Source: Dendronalium phyllosphericum CENA369 | GTDB lineage: Bacteria; Cyanobacteriota; Cyanobacteriia; Cyanobacteriales; Nostocaceae | Direction: 5' to 3' | Assembly: GCF_016056275.1 (NCBI RefSeq) | Contig: NZ_JAECZA010000012.1 | Location: forward strand, 62,001-126,000 | Length of the DNA stretch: 64,000 bases | In this document: piece by piece, positions 59,868-64,000 of the stretch | Position numbering within the stretch: the stretch's first letter is position 1 | Layout of the letters: every line of letters begins with the position of its first letter | Notes under the pieces: generated by a model | Told to the model about the DNA's origin: nothing | Database searches by the model: none | The model's input: the letters and a program-made list of their open reading frames with translations, nothing else | Translations under genes and position numbers: made by a program

Positions 59868-62252
59868 ATGACTCAAACCCTAGAACAACCCAGTGGTTTA
59901 TATCTGCAAAACTCTAGCGAACAGATTGCCTTTCCTCTCAAACACACTGAAGTAAAAGCCAAAATCGCTGGTAACATTTCACGGATGGAAGTTACTCAAA
60001 GCTTTGAAAATCCTTTTACCACAACCCTAGAAGCTGTTTATATCTTCCCCTTACCTGATGAAGCCGCCGTTGATGATATGCTGATTCGCATAGGCGATCG
60101 CACAATTCAAGGCAGCATCAAAAAACGTCAAGAAGCTTTAGCCATATACGAACAAGCCAGAAAACAGGGACACACAGCTGGACTCCTCGAACAAGAACGA
60201 GACAATATCTTTACCCAATCTCTGGCAAATATCAAACCAGGCGAACAAATTGATGTGATTATTCGCTACAGCGACAGTCTAAAATTTGAGAGGGGAAATT
60301 ACGAGTTTATCTTCCCGATGGTTGTTGGCCCTCGTTACATTCCAGGGATCGCCATCGCAGAAAATGCAGTTGGGGGTGGTTCAGCTATTGCACCCATGAC
60401 TTCAAATCAAGATACCGATCTAGTTCCAGACGCTTCTCGCTTAAACGCTCCTCTTTTACCAGCTGGAATGCGATCGCGTCATGATATTAATGTCACCATC
60501 GAAATTAATGCTGGCGTTGAAATTTCAGATATTAACTCACCCTCTCACCAAATCCAAATCATTCGTGAAGGACAGTTAGTGAATGTCAAACTAGCAGGTA
60601 CAGACACCATACCCAACAAAGACCTCATTTTACACTACCAAGTTAGCAGTAATAATATTCAAACAACTACACTCACCCAAGCCGATGAACGGGGTGGACA
60701 CTTCGCACTATATCTGATTCCCGCCCTGGAATACCGTCCTGATGAGATTGTCGCTAAAGATATGGTGTTTCTCATCGATTCTTCCGGTTCTCAAAGTGGC
60801 GAACCACTGATGCAATGTCAAAAATTGATGCACCGTTTTATCGATGGACTCAATCCCGATGACACCTTTAATATTATTGATTTTTCCGATACTATACGGC
60901 AACTCTCACCTGTCCCCCTTACGAATACTAGCCAAAATCGCTCATTAGCAATCAACTATATCAATCGGTTAAACGCTGGTGGTGGAACGGAGATGTTAAG
61001 CGGTATTCGCGCCGTTTTAAACTTAAAAGTTACAAATCCGGGACGCTTGCGAAATATTGTTTTACTAACTGATGGCTATATCGGCAACGAAAACCAAATT
61101 TTAGCAGAAATTAAACAGTGTCTCCAGCCAGGAACCCGCCTGCATAGCTTTGGTGCAGGTAGTTCGGTGAATCGTTTCTTACTCAATCGGATTGCGGAAT
61201 TAGGACGAGGTATTGCTCGAATTATTCGCCATGATGAACCTGTAGATGAAGTGGTAGAAAAATTCTTTCACCAAATAAATAATCCAGTCCTCGCCAATAT
61301 TCAATTGCAATGGGAGGGTAAGGGGGAATCTCCAATTATGTATCCTTCTACACCACCAGATTTGTTTGCGGAGCAACCCTTAGTGCTATTTGGACGCAAA
61401 CCAGACGCGCGTTCTGGAAAGTTGTATGTTACTGGCATTGCTGCGGGTGGTAAGCGTTATCAGCACAGTTTTCATCTAGATTTTCCACAAACAGGTAATC
61501 CTGCTATTGCTCAACTTTGGGGACGTTCCCGCATCAAGGATTTAATGAATCAAATGGTGAGTGGCGATACTAAAGAAGGTGTAAAAGCAGTGACAGATAC
61601 GGCTTTGACTTATCAACTTTTATCGCAATATACCGCTTTTGTTGCTGTCAGTGATGATATCGGGGTCAATCCCAACCAAGATTCTGTATCTGTGCAAGTA
61701 CCTGTGGAAATGCCTGAAGCTATAATGCATGAAGGTATTTTTAGTAACATTACTGCTGGTGCTGCTCCTGGAGGTGCAAGGGTAACGCAAAGGCGGGAAA
61801 TGAAAAAACAATCTGCACCACCGCCACCAGCTCCCATGGCTGCACCTGCTCTCCCCAAACCGTTGCCACAGTTTGAAGAGATACAATCATTAGCGATGGA
61901 AAGCTATATTCCAATATCGGAGCCAGAAATCGGATTTACAGATGTTGATGATTCTAGTAATTTTTATAGCTTGCGTTTAGAGATTGTGAACGTAACGGGA
62001 TTGAGTCCACAGATGATTTCTCTCTTGGCGCAATACTTGCAACCAATTCAACTTCCTAGAGGTTTCAGTGGCGATTTGGTGTTTGAATTCCAAGTTAGCC
62101 GAGGACGGGTGAGACAGTTGGTACTTGATGAGCAGGCTTCATCCTTGAAGGAACAGACAGTGATTGAATTAATTAGGCGATCGCTTTTAGCTTGGCTACC
62201 CCCCCAAACCCTTACCAGTACTGTGCTCTTAATACTTCGGATTCAATCGTAA
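59868..62252 (+). CDS. VIT and von Willebrand factor A domain protein
   Basis: A 794-residue protein similar to inter-alpha-trypsin-inhibitor-like bacterial proteins. VIT domain (~10-150: AFPLKHTEVKAKIAG, VYIFPLPDEAAVDDM, FTQSLANIKPGEQIDV), VWA domain (~298-470) with MIDAS motif DSSGS near residue 304 and TDG near 400. A Pro/Ala-rich linker (~640-670) and a C-terminal domain (~690-794) follow. No N-terminal signal peptide is evident. It probably binds protein partners through a metal ion; the process is unknown. Ribosome-binding site weak (GGTAAAG). Confidence 0.88.
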   Translation: MTQTLEQPSGLYLQNSSEQIAFPLKHTEVKAKIAGNISRMEVTQSFENPFTTTLEAVYIFPLPDEAAVDDMLIRIGDRTIQGSIKKRQEALAIYEQARKQGHTAGLLEQERDNIFTQSLANIKPGEQIDVIIRYSDSLKFERGNYEFIFPMVVGPRYIPGIAIAENAVGGGSAIAPMTSNQDTDLVPDASRLNAPLLPAGMRSRHDINVTIEINAGVEISDINSPSHQIQIIREGQLVNVKLAGTDTIPNKDLILHYQVSSNNIQTTTLTQADERGGHFALYLIPALEYRPDEIVAKDMVFLIDSSGSQSGEPLMQCQKLMHRFIDGLNPDDTFNIIDFSDTIRQLSPVPLTNTSQNRSLAINYINRLNAGGGTEMLSGIRAVLNLKVTNPGRLRNIVLLTDGYIGNENQILAEIKQCLQPGTRLHSFGAGSSVNRFLLNRIAELGRGIARIIRHDEPVDEVVEKFFHQINNPVLANIQLQWEGKGESPIMYPSTPPDLFAEQPLVLFGRKPDARSGKLYVTGIAAGGKRYQHSFHLDFPQTGNPAIAQLWGRSRIKDLMNQMVSGDTKEGVKAVTDTALTYQLLSQYTAFVAVSDDIGVNPNQDSVSVQVPVEMPEAIMHEGIFSNITAGAAPGGARVTQRREMKKQSAPPPPAPMAAPALPKPLPQFEEIQSLAMESYIPISEPEIGFTDVDDSSNFYSLRLEIVNVTGLSPQMISLLAQYLQPIQLPRGFSGDLVFEFQVSRGRVRQLVLDEQASSLKEQTVIELIRRSLLAWLPPQTLTSTVLLILRIQS

Positions 62253-62260
62253 TATAGCGA

Positions 62261-62299
62261 AGTGCTGAGTGCTGAGTGCTGAGTGCTGAGTGCTGAGTT
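62261..62299. repeat. AGTGCTG tandem heptamers
   Basis: Five AGTGCTG units directly after the VIT-VWA stop codon, ending in AGTTAGGAG. Confidence 0.9.
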
Positions 62300-62304
62300 A
62301 GGAG

Positions 62305-62330
62305 TACAGACGCGATAAATCGCGTCTGTA
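62305..62330. terminator. perfect 12-bp hairpin
   Basis: TACAGACGCGAT and ATCGCGTCTGTA flank AA, 53 bp after the VIT-VWA gene. It is a widespread-looking cyanobacterial repeat and may serve as terminator, although no T-run follows. Confidence 0.5.
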
Positions 62331-62352
62331 CAAGAGTCGGTTGCTATAAGGT

Positions 62353-62396
62353 TTTGAGCAATCGCAATTGTCTTAAAGGGTGTGACTACGGCTATA
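62353..62396 (+). repeat. dispersed 45-bp repeat, copy 3
   Basis: TTTTGAGCAATCGCAATTG, then TCTTAAAGGGTGTGACTACG and GCTATA. Matches copies 1 and 2. Confidence 0.85.
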
Positions 62397-62435
62397 GCTC
62401 CTTGATAATAGAGCGATCGCCAATAGTGTACCGTA

Positions 62436-62595
62436 GGCGAACTCATTTACTATATCGGCGAACTCATTTGCTATTTCGGCGAACTCATTTGTTATTTCGG
62501 CGAACTCATTTGCTATTTCGGCGAACTCATTTGCTATTTCGGCGAACCCATTTGCTATTTCGGCGAACTCATTTGCTATTTCGGCGAACTCATTA
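62436..62595. repeat. 21-bp tandem repeat, seven full units plus part
   Basis: Units start GGCGAACTCATTTGC and end TATTTC; the first unit differs at two positions and single substitutions occur in units 3 and 6. The unit is a multiple of three, so both strands stay open: plus gives RRTHLLF, minus gives EIANEFA repeats. No credible gene start is attached. 62253-62747 contains only repeats. Confidence 0.92.
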
Positions 62596-62747
62596 TACAG
62601 AGTTGATATTACACTAATAACTAGTTCTCAAGGAGAGAAAACTTGTGATATCATGTCCGGTAATCACTTACAATTAAAAATTCTCCGCGTCCCCACGTCT
62701 CCCCATCTCCGCGTCACTCTTATCGTAACTATTTAGGTGGACATGAT

Positions 62748-63200
62748 ATGATTCCATATGTTGGGGGTTGTCAATGCGGGAATATTCGTTATGAAATCCG
62801 CGCCCAACCTTTAACACTCTACTTGTGCCATTGTAAAGAGTGTCAAAAACAATCTTCCAGTGCCTTTGGGATGTCATTGACTGTCGCAAGAGATGCTGTA
62901 GTTATTACTCAAGGACAGCCAAAAGCTTGGATTCGCAAAGCTGATAGCGGACGGGAAGTCAAAAACATATTCTGCGGTGACTGCGGAACGCGATTATTTC
63001 ACGATCGGGCTTACAACCCAAGTACTATCAACGTTAAAGCTGGGACGTTGGATGATACAACAAATTTACATCCAGTTGGTAACATTTGGACGCGCAGCGC
63101 CCAGCCCTGGGTAACAATTTCAGACGAGATGTTGAACTACGACGAACAACCTGATGATGTACATCTGTTGTGGGACAAATGGACACAACAAGGTTTTTGA
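62748..63200 (+). CDS. GFA/CENP-V family zinc protein
   Basis: A 150-residue protein of the glutathione-dependent formaldehyde-activating (GFA) fold. Zinc-binding cysteines: GGCQCGNIRYEI (Cys8, Cys10), LCHCKECQKQS (Cys27, 29, 32) and FCGDCGTRLFHD (about 77 and 80). C-terminal WVTISDEMLNYDEQP is typical. Family members are proposed S-(hydroxymethyl)glutathione synthases, but most are uncharacterised. No operon partner; the upstream region is GACGCGG-type repeat. Confidence 0.88.
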   Translation: MIPYVGGCQCGNIRYEIRAQPLTLYLCHCKECQKQSSSAFGMSLTVARDAVVITQGQPKAWIRKADSGREVKNIFCGDCGTRLFHDRAYNPSTINVKAGTLDDTTNLHPVGNIWTRSAQPWVTISDEMLNYDEQPDDVHLLWDKWTQQGF

Positions 63201-63266
63201 AGAAGAATTCAGCAATCTTGTTCGCTTGATGTACTATTAATATTAGTACATCAGTACAATTGAACT

Positions 63267-63476
63267 ATGAACGAGAAACTCGATCTGAGGTTTGGGCAGA
63301 AAGTTTATGTTAGCGAACCCAGAATGCCACAATATGGTCGTCTACTGACGATTTACGGTTCTCACCACAGTCCGAGTTTAGGCATCTTCTTAGTTTGCAA
63401 AGATGACCAAGGCAATAGATTGCTGTTACAACCACAAGAACTTTCCGCTTCCAAACCTCAACGTTTAAAAACTTAA
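63267..63476 (+). CDS. small conserved-looking protein of unknown function
   Basis: A 69-residue protein with beta-rich pattern (KVYVSEPRMPQYGRLLTI, GIFLVCKDDQGNRLLLQPQE). It reads like a compact single-domain protein with good codon usage and lies 66 bp after the GFA gene on the same strand. No family recognised. Confidence 0.6.
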   Translation: MNEKLDLRFGQKVYVSEPRMPQYGRLLTIYGSHHSPSLGIFLVCKDDQGNRLLLQPQELSASKPQRLKT

Positions 63477-63561
63477 TGTTATTTATAGCGTGCTGGCAGG
63501 TTTGTTCAGAAGGCAGTCCCGATGAAAAAATTTTCATCACCATGCATGAAAAAGGAATATT

Positions 63562-63622
63562 CCCTACACCCTACACCCTACACCCCACACCCCACACCCT
63601 ACACCCTACACCCTACACCCTT
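63562..63622. repeat. CCCTACA/CCCCACA tandem heptamers
   Basis: Eight to nine consecutive heptamers, another class of short tandem repeat typical of filamentous cyanobacteria. Confidence 0.92.
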
Positions 63623-63710
63623 TGTAACACCTATCATTTATCAGGCTAAGGTTTAGTATGTGGGCAATTATCGTATCTTAGTAATTATTCAAAAGCAATG
63701 ATTACCAAAT

Positions 63711-64000
63711 ATGACCAATTTTCTGCAACCTCCTAGGTTACGTATTGGTGACGAGAGCGAAGAAGAACGACGTGCCACTTGGCTAGAGCTTTTTTATGAT
63801 TTAGTATTTGTAGTTGCAGTTTCTCAACTCGCCCATAATTTCACAGAAGATATCTCCTTTTCCGGATGGGTTGGGTTTGTAGTTTTATTTATACCGATTT
63901 GGTGGTCGTGGATTGGCACAACATACTATGCCAACCGCTTTGATAGCGATGATGTAATCCGGCGGTTGCTTGTTGGTTTACATATGCTGGCAGCAGCAGC
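63711..64000 (+). CDS. LtrA-family membrane protein (partial, runs off the end)
   Basis: The first ~97 residues of a low-temperature-requirement-A family protein: RLRIGDESEEERRATWLELFYDLVFVVAVSQLAH is the diagnostic start, followed by TM helices (SGWVGFVVLFIPIWWSW). The frame is open to the window edge. Multi-pass membrane protein; function poorly defined in the family. Confidence 0.88.
   Translation, partial: MTNFLQPPRLRIGDESEEERRATWLELFYDLVFVVAVSQLAHNFTEDISFSGWVGFVVLFIPIWWSWIGTTYYANRFDSDDVIRRLLVGLHMLAAA

Noticed and set aside
62436-62595. Possible CRISPR array
   Set aside because: Units are directly head-to-tail 21-mers with no spacers, and no cas genes are present.
62354-62617. ORF encoding repeated RRTHLLF
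   Set aside because: It begins in a dispersed repeat, consists of tandem-repeat translation and has no ribosome-binding site.
1-64000. tRNA, rRNA or riboswitch (including SAM or cobalamin types)
   Set aside because: No stretch with convincing cloverleaf or conserved riboswitch core was seen by eye; a covariance-model search would be needed to exclude them.

Overview
The window comes from a filamentous, Nostoc-like cyanobacterium. The support is dense GCGATCGC (HIP1) octamers, many short tandem heptamer repeats between genes (TGAGTGC, GGGGACGCGG-type, CCCTACA), large GAF/PAS hybrid kinases, PRC-barrel and pentapeptide/STAND-type remnants, and moderate AT richness. No rRNA, tRNA or CRISPR array was found. 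All names rest on motifs read by eye; no database search was run.

Layout. 0-0.7 kb is decayed DNA (truncated PRC-barrel ORF, transposase-like relic). 0.7-3.4 kb holds a TM-helix-repeat (mechanosensitive-like) membrane protein and an SDR-fold protein lacking its catalytic residues. 3.4-24 kb is an organosulfur-type metabolic island: AprA/FrdA-like flavoprotein plus 2[4Fe-4S] ferredoxin, three LLM flavin monooxygenases, a ferritin-like diiron protein, two SsuA-like and one MetQ-like binding lipoprotein, a MetN-like ATPase and a methyltransferase. Two blocks of unrelated cargo break it up, and each is flanked by partial duplicates of the island's own genes: patatin/kinase/IS between two ferredoxin copies (3.4-8.3 kb), and HAD/aroA/HAD between copies of an LLM gene's 5' end (11.2-14.7 kb). 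A second, smaller organosulfur cluster lies at 49-55 kb (two flavoproteins, ferredoxin, SsuA-like protein, divergent methyltransferase).

24-40 kb: an outer-membrane barrel candidate, then a signalling block. It holds a 1599-aa hybrid kinase, a coiled-coil protein, a trans-envelope OmpA protein with a roadblock-like cytosolic region, a Ras-like GTPase, a second hybrid kinase, an RsbW-like kinase, a REC-SpoIIE phosphatase and a STAS antagonist. 39.7-46.9 kb is a minus-strand exopolysaccharide-type cluster (PIG-L deacetylase, BcsA-like GT2, two DUF3131 proteins).

47-60 kb (apart from the sulfur cluster) looks like an accessory or defence region: integrase relic, a two-gene module sharing a PVGGVTGTG motif, a STAND ATPase cut off before its sensor domain, and an OLD-family ATPase/TOPRIM nuclease. 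60-64 kb: VIT-VWA protein, a 21-bp tandem repeat, a GFA-family enzyme, a small conserved protein and the start of an LtrA-family membrane protein.

Proposed working picture: the sulfur genes capture organosulfur compounds and oxidise them to sulfite using reduced flavin, with the flavoprotein/ferredoxin pair as a redox partner. The GTPase/OmpA/partner-switching block may couple envelope state to transcription or polysaccharide output. Both are inferences from gene content and order.
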